Part shown: piece by piece, positions 42,849 to 51,925 of the stretch
How the letters are laid out: each line of letters begins with the position of its first letter
How positions within the stretch are numbered: the stretch's first letter is position 1
Source of the DNA: Isoperla grammatica
Taxonomy: Eukaryota > Arthropoda > Insecta > Plecoptera > Perlodidae
DNA: 64,000 nucleotides
NCBI GenBank assembly: GCA_945910005.1
Contig: OX246743.1
Location: forward strand, 13,870,587 to 13,934,586
Direction: 5' to 3'
The notes under the pieces: model-generated
Seen by the model: the letters and a program-made list of their open reading frames with translations, nothing else
Database searches by the model: none
Told to the model about the DNA's origin: nothing
Made by a program: the position numbers and the translations under genes

Positions 42849-43238
42849 TTAGACTGCTGTCAGAACCGGCCACCTGTAAACTATGTAAATTGGAAGTTTT
42901 CGTGGAGATATAAACGGGAAAACACTAGGCACAGCTCCGTGTCGTAAACATTTGGTTTTTCCGTGTGGAATTTCCCTGTAATCTGAATCCAAAAAATGAC
43001 GAGAACACACTCGCATGGTATCAGATATTTTCGTGACGCGTTGTCTGTCTCTCCTTATTTTAATCTCCCACGCCTTTCTTAATTCAGTATCTTTTGGAAA
43101 TGAGTGGAAAGAAACACCTCCTAATTGAGCTCTTGAATTACAATGCGGTACAACACTATTGAACCATTTTAATTCCATTTCTACCAAAGTTTTGACCGAA
43201 ACGTAGAGTAGGATAGTGCACCTGTTACAAACAATCAT
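42849..43238 (-). CDS. THAP-domain ORF, first zinc ligand replaced
   Basis: 129 codons. The middle reads VVPHCNSRAQLGGVSFHSFP, TELRKAWEIKIRRD, RVCSRHFLDSDY and GAVPSVFPF, the full THAP layout (C-x-C, Trp, C-x2-H, AVPSIF-type end). The first Cys expected before VVPHC is Ser (codon AGT, one base from TGT). THAP domains bind DNA and occur in host proteins and in P-type transposases; no transposase follows. It might be a host gene exon or a transposon leftover; the start Met is uncertain. The interval 43239-43519 shows nothing else. Confidence 0.7.
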   Translation of the reverse strand: MIVCNRCTILLYVSVKTLVEMELKWFNSVVPHCNSRAQLGGVSFHSFPKDTELRKAWEIKIRRDRQRVTKISDTMRVCSRHFLDSDYREIPHGKTKCLRHGAVPSVFPFISPRKLPIYIVYRWPVLTAV

Positions 43239-43519
43239 TCCACAGTTCAGCCATCTTGGAACACGCCCGCCAAGTGATACATCGTTGTGTGCCCTTAAAC
43301 ACGAACTAACTTACTAGCCCACCAAGTGATGACGTCAAGGGGGAGGAGCAAGACTACTCGTCCATTGCCTATAGGCAAGAGCTTCATCACGACAGTATAT
43401 CCCAAGCCATGTTGTTTTATATCATCTTTATCCTCATTACTTTTTGCATCCCTGTAGTTACATACAATAGTTCTTCATAGAATCGCACAGCATCCAGAAT
43501 TTTATGCCCCAACGGTGGT

Positions 43520-43566
43520 GACCCGTCTCGGCCCGGGGTAGAATAGGCCCAGAGGGACTCTGCAAG
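43520..43566 (+). mobile_element. SINE head-B fragment
   Basis: CCCGTCTCGGCCCGGGGTAG..AGGCCCAGAGGGACTCTGCAAG, cut off before the shared middle. Confidence 0.8.
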
Positions 43567-43664
43567 TTTTATTACTATTACTACTACTATAGTATTACTA
43601 TTTTTATGTGATAGTTTTACCATCATGATGTTTTTGTAGTATTATTGCCTGTATTTTTGTTCCG

Positions 43665-44885
43665 CATGGTACTTTTTGAAACAGTTACCGGGATGAAGAC
43701 CGGGTTTACGGATGCACGTTTCACAATAAAAGTTAGTTTCACAACGCCCTCCCTTTACTTTCTGTCACTGCAGACAGCACAGTCTTTCGAACTATTTTTT
43801 TCAGTTATAGCTATGAAATGGTGCTGTTTGTTAGTCGTTCTTGATGGTCACCCTCTACGGAGAGCGCTTACGTTACGAATATCAATGCATAAACACGTTG
43901 CGTTTGTCTTTCCATGCAAGGACGGTGACTTTGTCTTCCTTTCGAAAGCTGACAACTGTATGCTTCGCCAACTTGAGCTTCTTGTTTCTTTTGATTTCCT
44001 TAGGCAACCCCTTACGGTTGGCCATAATAGTGCCAGTAGTATGTATTCCTAATCCTAAATCATATCCCGTGTAGAAACGGTCGGTGTATAGATGGTACCC
44101 AGTTCCGTTTGTGGATTGTAGTAATAAATGGCACAAATGTAATACAATGCGTGCTGTAAATGGTAAATCTGGTCGTACCAGTTGTAAAGTAGTCGAAGCC
44201 CCATAGTAAGGTAAAAGCACTCTGACATATCGCGTTGCTGAATCAGCAAGGACGTAAAGACGTAGCCCCCAGTTTGTTGGTTTTTGCGGTTTATACATTT
44301 TGAAAACAATGCGCCCTTTGAATCCTACGGTACTCTCGTCTATAGCTATTTGTTGGCCTGGAATGAAGTTCTCGCTGCATTTTGTGTTCAAATAGTCAAA
44401 CACGTTCTTCACCTTTTGCCCTCTGGGCTGCACACCAGCAGGCCTAGGCTGTTGAGGAGGGTTCAGATGAAAGGCTCAGAAAATCTGTAGGAAACGGGTC
44501 CTGGTGAAAACATCATTGTAGTATGGTTGCGTAGTAGGCCACTCATCAGAAAAGTTGGCTTGTAAATCTGGCTTGTCATGCATCGCCATATTTAGGCACA
44601 CACCTAGAAAGGCTTTCATTTCATCAAGGGTGACATTGGTCCAACTTCTATACATTGATCTTTTGCAAAGTGGTGTTTCCTTGAGAATTTTCTTAGCTGA
44701 GTATCGATTGGTCCCGGTTGTTATTTCAAGCAGCAAATCATCGGCAAAGAACATTTGAAACAATTCAAGTTTAGTTCTGGGCCTAGGAAACAGCACCTGA
44801 TATCCAGGATTACGAGCAGTTAAAGGTATTTTCGGAAATTCACTGTAATTTGCCTCCCATTCTCTTCATCCGTGAACCAAATGGT
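43665..44885 (-). pseudogene. piggyBac transposase, copy 2
   Basis: Starts in the region NYSEFPKIPLTARNPGY. It shows ELFQMFFADDLLLEI, AFLGVCLNMA, then a premature TGA at 44474-44476 after FLQIF, then in the same frame IAIDESTVGFKGR (first Asp), WGLRLYVLADSAT, LYTDRFYTGYDL (second Asp) and TVLAWKDKRNVFM, stopping at 43882. The third Asp region is lost. A C-terminal cysteine motif (FYCETCIRKPGLHPGNCF) survives at ~43740-43665 in another frame. Inactive relic, of a subfamily different from the neighbouring copy 1. Confidence 0.85.
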
Positions 44886-45091
44886 CCATTCTCGTGTTCT
44901 TGCAATGATCCGATAATTGCTGATGACCCAATCTAAGAAGTCGACGCCTCCCATGTTTGTGTTATAGGTACGCACCAAATTGGGTCGAGGCACTTGAATG
45001 TATTGCCGGTCCTTCTAAGACCATCTTCTGCATTCGTCTACAGGATTTGCTCCATGAACAGATGAGGCGAGAACAGGCTTGTTGTCTGACC

Positions 45092-45466
45092 CTGCCCAGG
45101 GACTGCCACCTTATCGTGGTGGGCAGGTTTGTGTGCTTTGTTGATCCCGAGAGCTATGCCGGCGGAAGCGTATGCTTCTGGTAGGGCCACCCAAGCCGGA
45201 CTGGTCGAGGAGGAGAAGTCAGACGAAGTGCAGTCCACACCCCAATCCCCTTTCCCCCCCCACTGTCCCATTGAATATTTCTCCTCCCACTTGGCCCTGC
45301 CCTCCCTTGCTGGACTCCCGTATGACGACTCACGCGACGTACAATGGATCTGATTCGGATGTGGCTTTATTCTTCATTATCATCTTTCTCATCTTCATTA
45401 TCACCCGCTCATCGTCTCGATTAGCCATCGTTGCATAAATATGAGACGTTAAGCCCCATTAATCAA
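45092..45466 (+). mobile_element. SINE, head A with tail beta
   Basis: Flanked by the 13-bp duplication TTGTTGTCTGACC (45079-45091, 45467-45479), inside piggyBac copy 1. Confidence 0.91.
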
Positions 45467-45815
45467 TTGTTGTCTGACCACTTCACAACTGTAATCTGTC
45501 TATCGCTCCTGACACTCTGATCAATTGAACCACGAGCTGCCTTGGTCATATCTTTGTCAGATTTCAAATTTGAGTTACGCGGAATGTTGGAGTTTCGGAA
45601 GGTGCCAGTACCTTGAATACTTTTCTCAGCATGCATTCTATATAGTAAAGGTATCGAAGGGAAGTAGCGGTCCATGTTTACCTCCACTCCTTGGGGTAAA
45701 CTGTTCGATAAACGCATTATAACCTTCCCACCAATACCCAAGTTCTGAGAAATATCTCCTTCAGGTAAAATGGAGTCACCTTTGCCCTCATACATAAAAA
45801 AGTCAAGTGGTAGAC

Positions 45816-46109
45816 CATCGGGGCTCGTAGAATAGGCCCAGAGTGACTGCTAGTCGTAAAAGGCGACGAAAAGAGACCCTGTACCTTTCCTCCCACTGTC
45901 CGATTGAATATTTCTCGTCCCACTTGGCCCTGCCTTTTCTTGCTGGACTCCCGTATGACGACCCTCGCGACGTACAATGGATCTGATTCGGATGTGGCTT
46001 TATTCTTCATCGTCATCTTTCTCATCTTCATTATCAACCACTCATCGTCTCGATTAGCCATTGTTGCAAAAAAATGAGACGTTAAGGCCCATTAATCACT
46101 CAATCAATC
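45816..46109 (+). mobile_element. SINE, head B with tail beta
   Basis: Head B is shortened (CATCGGGGCTCGTAGAATAGG); the tail ends CACTCAATCAATC. A short duplication, GTAGAC (45810-45815, 46110-46115), flanks it. Inside piggyBac copy 1. Confidence 0.82.
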
Positions 46110-46399
46110 GTAGACACAAACATTTTGAGGCCACAAGGATTGGGTTTGCCCCTAATAAATTGACGCATAGCAGTGTGACCCCAAAACGGAATCATTTGTT
46201 CATCCATAGAAACTTCTAATGAACGTTGATATTCCAGGCAAGCATTTTTTACACTGTTGAGAAGAGGACGCAATTTTAAGTATTTATCGTTTTTCTTTTC
46301 ATCATCGGTTATTACAAGATCATTTACAATTTTTAAGTTCTTCCGCAGCAAGTAATAGCGAGATCTGCTCATTTTCTCGACAATGCAGAATACCCTGGT

Positions 46400-46800
46400 A
46401 CGGTTTTCCCAATACATCCGTATTCTGGGGTATCCCAAGTATGGCAAGTGTCGCAAACTTGGCAAGTGTCAGAATGGGGCATTTTAATCCCAATATTAAA
46501 CTCCGTGTTAAATATATGGGAATACATTGCATACTTTACTGACACATGACCTGTGTTGCGACACTGCACAGCATAATCTGTACATTTCTGCCATTGACTT
46601 TACACTATGTAAGTAAACTTTATTTGGGTTCTCACTCCTACTATAGTGGCTACGATATTTTGGGAATTTACTGATGTGTTCCAGTACTCTATCCTTCATA
46701 GCACTCTTAATTTTATGGGGATAGTTTTTATGTAACCCTCTTTTATCCAATCGTGGTGTTACATTATTTTTCATCGCGATTGGAATGTCTCGGTCAAGAC
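46400..46800 (-). pseudogene. Family Y protein, middle part
   Basis: Reads NNVTPRLDKRGLHKNYPHKI, RVLEHISKFPKYRSHYSR, VYLHSVKSMAEMYRL, then after a frame change YSHIFNTEFNIGIKMP and DTCQVCDTC. I recognise this as another multicopy unnamed family of invertebrate and fish genomes (HYSR and DxCxxC motifs). It ends against piggyBac copy 1 near 46455. An N-terminal part of the same family lies at 58078-58356. Confidence 0.6.
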
Positions 46801-47383
46801 CTAGGCCTAAATCCGGTTGACCATCTATTAGGCCTAGGCCTACCTCCACCTCTCCATTATCTAGGCCTCTTTCGGGTTGAACTTCGTCTAGGCCTAGGCT
46901 TACCTCAACCTCTCCATTATCAAGCCCTACACCAGGTTGAACTTCATCTAGGCCTACTGCAGGTTGAACTTTGTCTAGGCCTAGGCCTACCTCCACCTCT
47001 CCATTATCTAGCCCTACTTCAGGTTGAACTTCGTCTAGGCCTAGGCCTACCTCCACCTCTCCATTATGTAGCCCTACTTCAGGTTGAACTTCGTCTAGGC
47101 CTAGGCCTACCTCCACCTCTCCATTATCTAGCCCTACTTCAGGTTGAACTTCGTCTAGGCCTAGGCCTACCTGCACCTCTCCATTATCTAGCCCTTCTTC
47201 AGGTTGAACTTCATCTAGGCCTACTGGAGGTTGAACTTCGTCTAGGCCTAGGCCTACCTCCACCTCTCCATTATCTAGCCTTACTTCAGGTTGAACTTCG
47301 TCTAGGCCTAGGCCTACCTCCACCTCTCCATTATGTAGCCGTACTTCAGGTTTCAGTGGAAGCTCGCACATGGCATGTATCAT
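46508..47383 (-). CDS. Chimeric ORF: family X tail, 20-residue repeats, family Y core
   Basis: 291 codons. The first ~10 (MIHAMCELPLK) continue family X sequence from the right. About 180 residues follow of a repeat EVGLDNGEVEVGLGLDEVQP, encoded by a 60-bp minisatellite containing TAGGCCTAGGCCTAC. The last ~100 residues are the family Y segment (LDKRGLHKNYPHK, HYSR). The frame is open throughout, though its neighbours are pseudogenes, so translation in vivo is doubtful. Confidence 0.5.
   Translation of the reverse strand: MIHAMCELPLKPEVRLHNGEVEVGLGLDEVQPEVRLDNGEVEVGLGLDEVQPPVGLDEVQPEEGLDNGEVQVGLGLDEVQPEVGLDNGEVEVGLGLDEVQPEVGLHNGEVEVGLGLDEVQPEVGLDNGEVEVGLGLDKVQPAVGLDEVQPGVGLDNGEVEVSLGLDEVQPERGLDNGEVEVGLGLIDGQPDLGLGLDRDIPIAMKNNVTPRLDKRGLHKNYPHKIKSAMKDRVLEHISKFPKYRSHYSRSENPNKVYLHSVKSMAEMYRLCCAVSQHRSCVSKVCNVFPYI
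46800..47345. repeat. 60-bp minisatellite, about 9 units
   Basis: Unit TAGGCCTAGGCCTACCTCCA..CCTCTCCATTATCTAGCCCT..ACTTCAGGTTGAACTTCGTC. Some units are shortened by multiples of 3 bp, so the minus-strand frame is kept. Confidence 0.95.
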
Positions 47384-47384
47384 G

Positions 47385-47601
47385 ATGCCGTTTTCAAGAA
47401 GTTCTTCTTTTACCTTTTCTATGTAGGCCTACTGATATTGTTGAATGATGTTTGCAGTATGAGCCATGAATTTTTCTATTGCACCCTCTAAAACATCTAC
47501 ATTGTCACCAGATGTACGGTGGAAGGTGTCTTTTGATGTCATTTGAACGTTTTTTTCTTTATCATTGCATATCCGTTTTTCACGTTTTGTTGACCACTGC
47601 T
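47385..47601 (-). pseudogene. Family X, copy 2, downstream part
   Basis: Continues the gene segment at 56013-56450 across the LTR element: WSTKREKRICNDK, VDVLEGAIEKFMAHTANIIQ, a TAG, then IEKVKEELLENGIMIHA. The 5-bp duplication CTGCT (47597-47601, 56008-56012) flanks the inserted element. Confidence 0.7.
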
Positions 47602-47787
47602 TGTAGGATATTTAATAAAACATAATATACTTATATGTATGATTAGCACTGTTTATTAATAGTTAGTTACAATTTACAAAAGGCGTGCATGACGCTACGA
47701 GAATGAGAGCCTAGTCCCGAGTGTCGGCCGAACTGCGTCCGACCCTAGAAGTCACGGCCTACTATATTTATAGGCCATTACTCTACA
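47602..47787 (-). repeat. 3' LTR of Gypsy D (186 bp)
   Basis: Starts TGTAGGATATTTAATAAAAC and ends ..CATTACTCTACA on the plus strand. It differs from the other LTR by one base (GAGAATGAG versus GAGAACGAG). In sense direction the preceding polypurine tract is AAGAAAGGGGGA. Confidence 0.97.
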
Positions 47788-47926
47788 TCCCCCTTTCTTG
47801 GGATTCTTATAACAAAAGAATTACATAAACATGATAGGAGAATCCATGAAGCTTTATGACTATACTATGAATGCTTAGAACATAAGATTAATACATTATC
47901 ATAAGATTAATTACTCATAGTATTGA

Positions 47927-50900
47927 CTACAGTCTACAAGTCCAGTCTCTTAGGTGGTTTGATCTCTCTTCCGCTTCTGGTTGAGTAGACCAAAGGACCG
48001 GCATTGGTAACGACAGGACTCTTCGCCACCTCTTCTGGTTCGTCAGGGGGTAGGCTACACTGCCGCTATCCTCCAACGGGAAACTTTCGGTCGCATTTCC
48101 TGGGGGGATCTCGTCGACTGGTTGCAGATGAAAACGGTTCCTGCGGATGATGCCCTCCGGAGTCGTAACTTGATAAGAACGTGGATTCTTGTCGACCTGA
48201 GTGACTTCGCCGTACCGCTTCATATCCGTTACCCAGACAGAATCTCGTAGTTGAAGAGGCTTCAACTCAGATGAGCGATGGCGTCTGTCATAGTTGGTTT
48301 TCTGTTTGGTTTTAGTAACCTTATCTTTTTTCCGAAACGGTTGATCTAATGCGCTGTTGGGGCGCAAATGTTCTGATGCTATGGGCAGGGTTGTTCGCAA
48401 CTTACGACCCATCAGCAATTTAGATGGACTGTATCCACTTTCCAAGGGAGTACTACGATAAGATAAAAGTCCTAAACATGGGTCAGCTGACTTCTTAAGA
48501 ATACTTTTGACAGTTTTTACGGCCCTCTTTGCTTCTCCGTTTGAACGAGGATACTTCGGGCTGCTCGTGGTATGCTGAAATCCATATGCATTAGCAAACG
48601 TACGAAATCCCTCAGATTTAAACTGTGGGCCATTGTCTGAGACTACTTCCTCTGGAATGCCAAACCTAGCAAAGCTGGACTTTATTTTTCTGATGACGTA
48701 CTCACTAGTAGTAGACGGTAAGAGTAGCACTTCAGGGAATCTGGAGTAGTAATCAACAATGATAAGGTACGTAGCTCCATTGAAATGAAACAAATCCATA
48801 GCTACCTTTTTCCATGCTCGATCGGGAAGCGTAGATGGTTTCATCGGTTCGAGGTGGTTGCTTCTCTCCTCCACACAGCCTAAGCACTTGGAGACCATAT
48901 CTTTGATGTGTTGACCGATCGAAGGCCACCACACAGAACTACGAGCACGCTCTCGGCATTTATTGATTCCGAGGTGTCCTTCGTGTATTCTGTTCAAAAT
49001 ATCTTTTCGCATACTCACTGGAATAAGGAGGCGTTTATCCTTCATGAGTAGGTCCTGCTGGATTGTCAGGTTCCCCTTCTCTTGATAATACGGTATGCAA
49101 TCGGGTACAACGTTTTCTTTCATTGGCCATCCTTTCTCGATATACTCACGGAGTAACTTGCAGGTGTCATCTACTTGTTGCGCTTGTTTCAAGGTTAAAC
49201 GCTTGTCTGTTGCTGGAAGCTCCTGAAGAACGTGATCAACGAACACCTCGATGTCGCGTTGGAACTCCAATGCGTCGACTGAACCATCACTAACTGGTTC
49301 TCTAGATAACGTATCCGCAGTATACAATTCTTTTCCGGGTACATGAGAGATCGTGAATGAGAAACGCATGAGCCTCAATCGCATTCGTAGAATTCTAGGC
49401 GATAACTCGTGTAACGATTTCTTTCCCATGATTGGCACCAGGGGTAGGTGATCAGTGCGAACATGAAACTGTTTTCCTAAAAGGAAGTTTTCGAACTTTT
49501 CACATGCCCACACAATACCTAGAGCCTCCTTTTCTATCTGGGCATATCTCTGTTCAGTCGGAGAGAGAGCTCTCGAAGCATATGCTACCGGACGCCAGAT
49601 GCCTGCCTTGTCGCTTTGCTCCATGATGGCTCCCAAACCAAATGAGGATGCATCAGTAGTTAATCGAATAGGTTGATTAACGTCGTAAAACATGAGAGTG
49701 GGTGTCGTGGACAACTTTGTCTTGATACGCTGGAAAGCTTCTTCTTGTGGACGACCCCACAGAAAGGAACTTGATTTATTTAACAACTCTCGAATGGGTT
49801 TTGTTATATCAGCTAAATTAGGTACGAATATGAGCATTTGGTTAACCATACCCATTAATCTTCGCACCCCGGAAACATCCGTTGGGTTCTTCATGTCCGA
49901 GATTGCTTTGATTTTCTCCGGATCTGGTCTTAGACCACCTTCGCCCAGGATGTAACCCAGGAATGTTAAGGTCTCCACGCTGAACTGGCATTTCGATACG
50001 TTCAAGGTGATATTCCCTTTGACGAGTCTCTCTAGTACCAGATTGAGCCTCTCGTCGTGTTCCTGTTGATCTTTGCCATATATTAAAATATCGTCCATAT
50101 GACAGAGAACCCCTTTTAAGCCCGAGAGTAGTGCCGACATCTTTCTTTGAAAAACTTCCGGCGCGGAAGTAATACCAAACGGTAGTCTTTTGAAACAATA
50201 CCGCCCTTCGGGGGTGATGAATGTCGTTAATCTTGATGACTGTTCGGCTAGTTTTATTTGCCAAAATCCACTATTTGCATCAAGTTTGGTGAATACTTTG
50301 GCCTCACCTAGGTGTCCCAATGCTTCGTCGATTTTAGGAAGCAAGTGTCGTTCCCGCTGGACGCTCTTGTTCAGGTGCGTCAAATCTACACAGATTCTTA
50401 CGGACCCATCGCTTTTTGGTACGACCACCATGCCCGCGCACCATGTTGTTGGTTCATCCACTTTGGAAATTACCTCCGCTTCTTCCATCTTCCTTAATTC
50501 TTCACGGACCTTTTGTATCAGTGGAATCGCTACGCGGCGAGGAGTTGATATGGAGAACGGTTCTGCATCCGGCTTTAGTTGTATTTCGTACTCGCCTTCC
50601 ATTTGGCCTAGCCCTTTAAAAAGCTGTGGGAACTTGCATTTGACAATGTCTGGTGTTGTCAAACTTTTCTTGAGTAGGCTTACTTCCTCAATTCTACCGA
50701 TCAAGTTAAGGCCTCGAATCGCTGGTCTACCCAGTAGTGCTTTATTGAGCTTGCGAACGACAAAAATATCCTGTGTAATCTTTTGGTCTTGATACTTTAG
50801 GGTCGCTTGGAATTGCCCTTTGACATCTAATACTGATTGTCCTGGTCCAATAAGACGCTTGGTTGGTGGACTGAGTTTTTGTTCGGGAAACTTCGTGCTA

Positions 50901-51715
50901 TACTGACCTTCCGAGATAACGGTGACATCCGCTCCCGTGTCTATCTTGAAACTGAGAGGAACTTGTTCGACCATGATAGTCGCTACCCAAGGATCATTTC
51001 CGCCACTCTCTATCATCCCGAGGAATGCTTCTTCCAGCTGGGCTTCCACTTCTCCCACCCGCGACGTTGATGATTTAGACTTCGCACCAGAACGACCCTG
51101 CTTTTCGTAATGTCCGACGAAATCACAGGCTCGACTTTTGACTTCCCGTGCTGGACAGTCTTTGAACCTGTACCAAGATCTACCACATCGTCCGCACTTG
51201 TCCTTTTTATTTGAATTTGCTGGACCTTGTTTTGGTTTATTACCTTTTTCCGGCTTGGATTTAGATCGGACTGCATCAACATGCGTAGTTCCCTCTTCCA
51301 AAGACCGAAGTACTTTTTGTTGGCCTTTTATTTCTTCGGAGCTTCTTACCTTGTCTATTGCCTTTTGGAGCGTAAGGTCGGAGTCCATTTTCAATGTTTC
51401 TGATAACTTCAAATCCCTTAGGCCTACTACTAATCTATCCCTTATCAATTCATCTTGAAGGTCACCATAACCACAATGTTTCACTAGAGCATACAGAGCA
51501 GTAATGAATGATGCAACAGGTTCTCCTTCCTCTTGGACGCGTTTGTGAAATTTGGCGCGCTCAAAAATGATGTTCCTTCTTTTGATAAAATGAGAATCGA
51601 ACTTATCAATGACAAGGGAATAGTTCTCTTCTTCCTCCTTACTCAATTTGAAGGATAAGAGTATATCCTCAGCTTCGTCTCCCATACAATAAATTAGATT
51701 GTGTTGTTGTATTGT
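47927..51715 (-). CDS. gag-pol: Gypsy D gag-pol, main part
   Basis: A frame of about 1260 codons; at its right end QHNLIYCMGDEAEDI is the continuation of gag across the LINE insert. Order: gag capsid remainder; a degenerate zinc-binding region (CGRCGRSWYRFKDC); protease FKIDTGADVTVIS; RT with LPFGITSAPEVFQRK and HMDD; RNase H TTDASSFGLGAI; integrase zinc finger (HEGHLGINKC..KCLGC) and core (MDLFHF, VVSDNGPQF, NGEAKRAV); C-terminal SYQVTTPEG. Together with near-identical LTRs and a 5-bp duplication this is a young copy, inactivated only by the LINE in gag. Confidence 0.95.
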   Translation of the reverse strand, partial: TIQQHNLIYCMGDEAEDILLSFKLSKEEEENYSLVIDKFDSHFIKRRNIIFERAKFHKRVQEEGEPVASFITALYALVKHCGYGDLQDELIRDRLVVGLRDLKLSETLKMDSDLTLQKAIDKVRSSEEIKGQQKVLRSLEEGTTHVDAVRSKSKPEKGNKPKQGPANSNKKDKCGRCGRSWYRFKDCPAREVKSRACDFVGHYEKQGRSGAKSKSSTSRVGEVEAQLEEAFLGMIESGGNDPWVATIMVEQVPLSFKIDTGADVTVISEGQYSTKFPEQKLSPPTKRLIGPGQSVLDVKGQFQATLKYQDQKITQDIFVVRKLNKALLGRPAIRGLNLIGRIEEVSLLKKSLTTPDIVKCKFPQLFKGLGQMEGEYEIQLKPDAEPFSISTPRRVAIPLIQKVREELRKMEEAEVISKVDEPTTWCAGMVVVPKSDGSVRICVDLTHLNKSVQRERHLLPKIDEALGHLGEAKVFTKLDANSGFWQIKLAEQSSRLTTFITPEGRYCFKRLPFGITSAPEVFQRKMSALLSGLKGVLCHMDDILIYGKDQQEHDERLNLVLERLVKGNITLNVSKCQFSVETLTFLGYILGEGGLRPDPEKIKAISDMKNPTDVSGVRRLMGMVNQMLIFVPNLADITKPIRELLNKSSSFLWGRPQEEAFQRIKTKLSTTPTLMFYDVNQPIRLTTDASSFGLGAIMEQSDKAGIWRPVAYASRALSPTEQRYAQIEKEALGIVWACEKFENFLLGKQFHVRTDHLPLVPIMGKKSLHELSPRILRMRLRLMRFSFTISHVPGKELYTADTLSREPVSDGSVDALEFQRDIEVFVDHVLQELPATDKRLTLKQAQQVDDTCKLLREYIEKGWPMKENVVPDCIPYYQEKGNLTIQQDLLMKDKRLLIPVSMRKDILNRIHEGHLGINKCRERARSSVWWPSIGQHIKDMVSKCLGCVEERSNHLEPMKPSTLPDRAWKKVAMDLFHFNGATYLIIVDYYSRFPEVLLLPSTTSEYVIRKIKSSFARFGIPEEVVSDNGPQFKSEGFRTFANAYGFQHTTSSPKYPRSNGEAKRAVKTVKSILKKSADPCLGLLSYRSTPLESGYSPSKLLMGRKLRTTLPIASEHLRPNSALDQPFRKKDKVTKTKQKTNYDRRHRSSELKPLQLRDSVWVTDMKRYGEVTQVDKNPRSYQVTTPEGIIRRNRFHLQPVDEIPPGNATESFPLEDSGSVAYPLTNQKRWRRVLSLPMPVLWSTQPEAEERSNHLRDWTCRL

Positions 51716-51925
51716 CTTTATTTAGTAGCTTATGTAGCCAGTTATACAGTATTGAACAATTAATACATAAAATTCCCTAAAAAAGGGACAGAAGACACAT
51801 TAATAATTACAAAAATAACAAAATAACAAAATGAAAGGCCATGCCCATTGCATGGTACAATGCATACACTACAAAAATTATAGTACCGTAACTAACATTG
51901 AATTAATTTTAAAAATATACCAGTA

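Larger units (their letters stand above)
44880..46455 (-). pseudogene. piggyBac transposase, copy 1, split by two SINEs
   Basis: 46455-46110: YPRIRMYWENRTRVFCIVEK, MSRSRYYLLRKNLKIVNDL, VSMDEQMIPFWG (first Asp), GKPNPCGLKMFV. 45815-45467: LDFFMYEGKGDS, VNMDRYFPSIPLL (second Asp), GTGTFRNSNIP, VVKWSDN. 45091-44880: VHGANPVDECRRWS, RPNLVRTYNTNMGGVDFLDW (third Asp). All three catalytic Asp are kept. Besides the SINEs there is a frame change at the 45.8-kb SINE and a stop after CRRWS. The right end abuts family Y sequence, the left end piggyBac copy 2. Confidence 0.87.

Noticed and set aside
46753..47385. Plus-strand 210-codon ORF with LGLGLPPPLHYL repeats
   Set aside because: Antisense reading of the 60-bp minisatellite; open only because the unit is a multiple of three.
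49063..51458. Plus-strand ORFs up to 200 codons
   Set aside because: Shadows of Gypsy D pol on the opposite strand.
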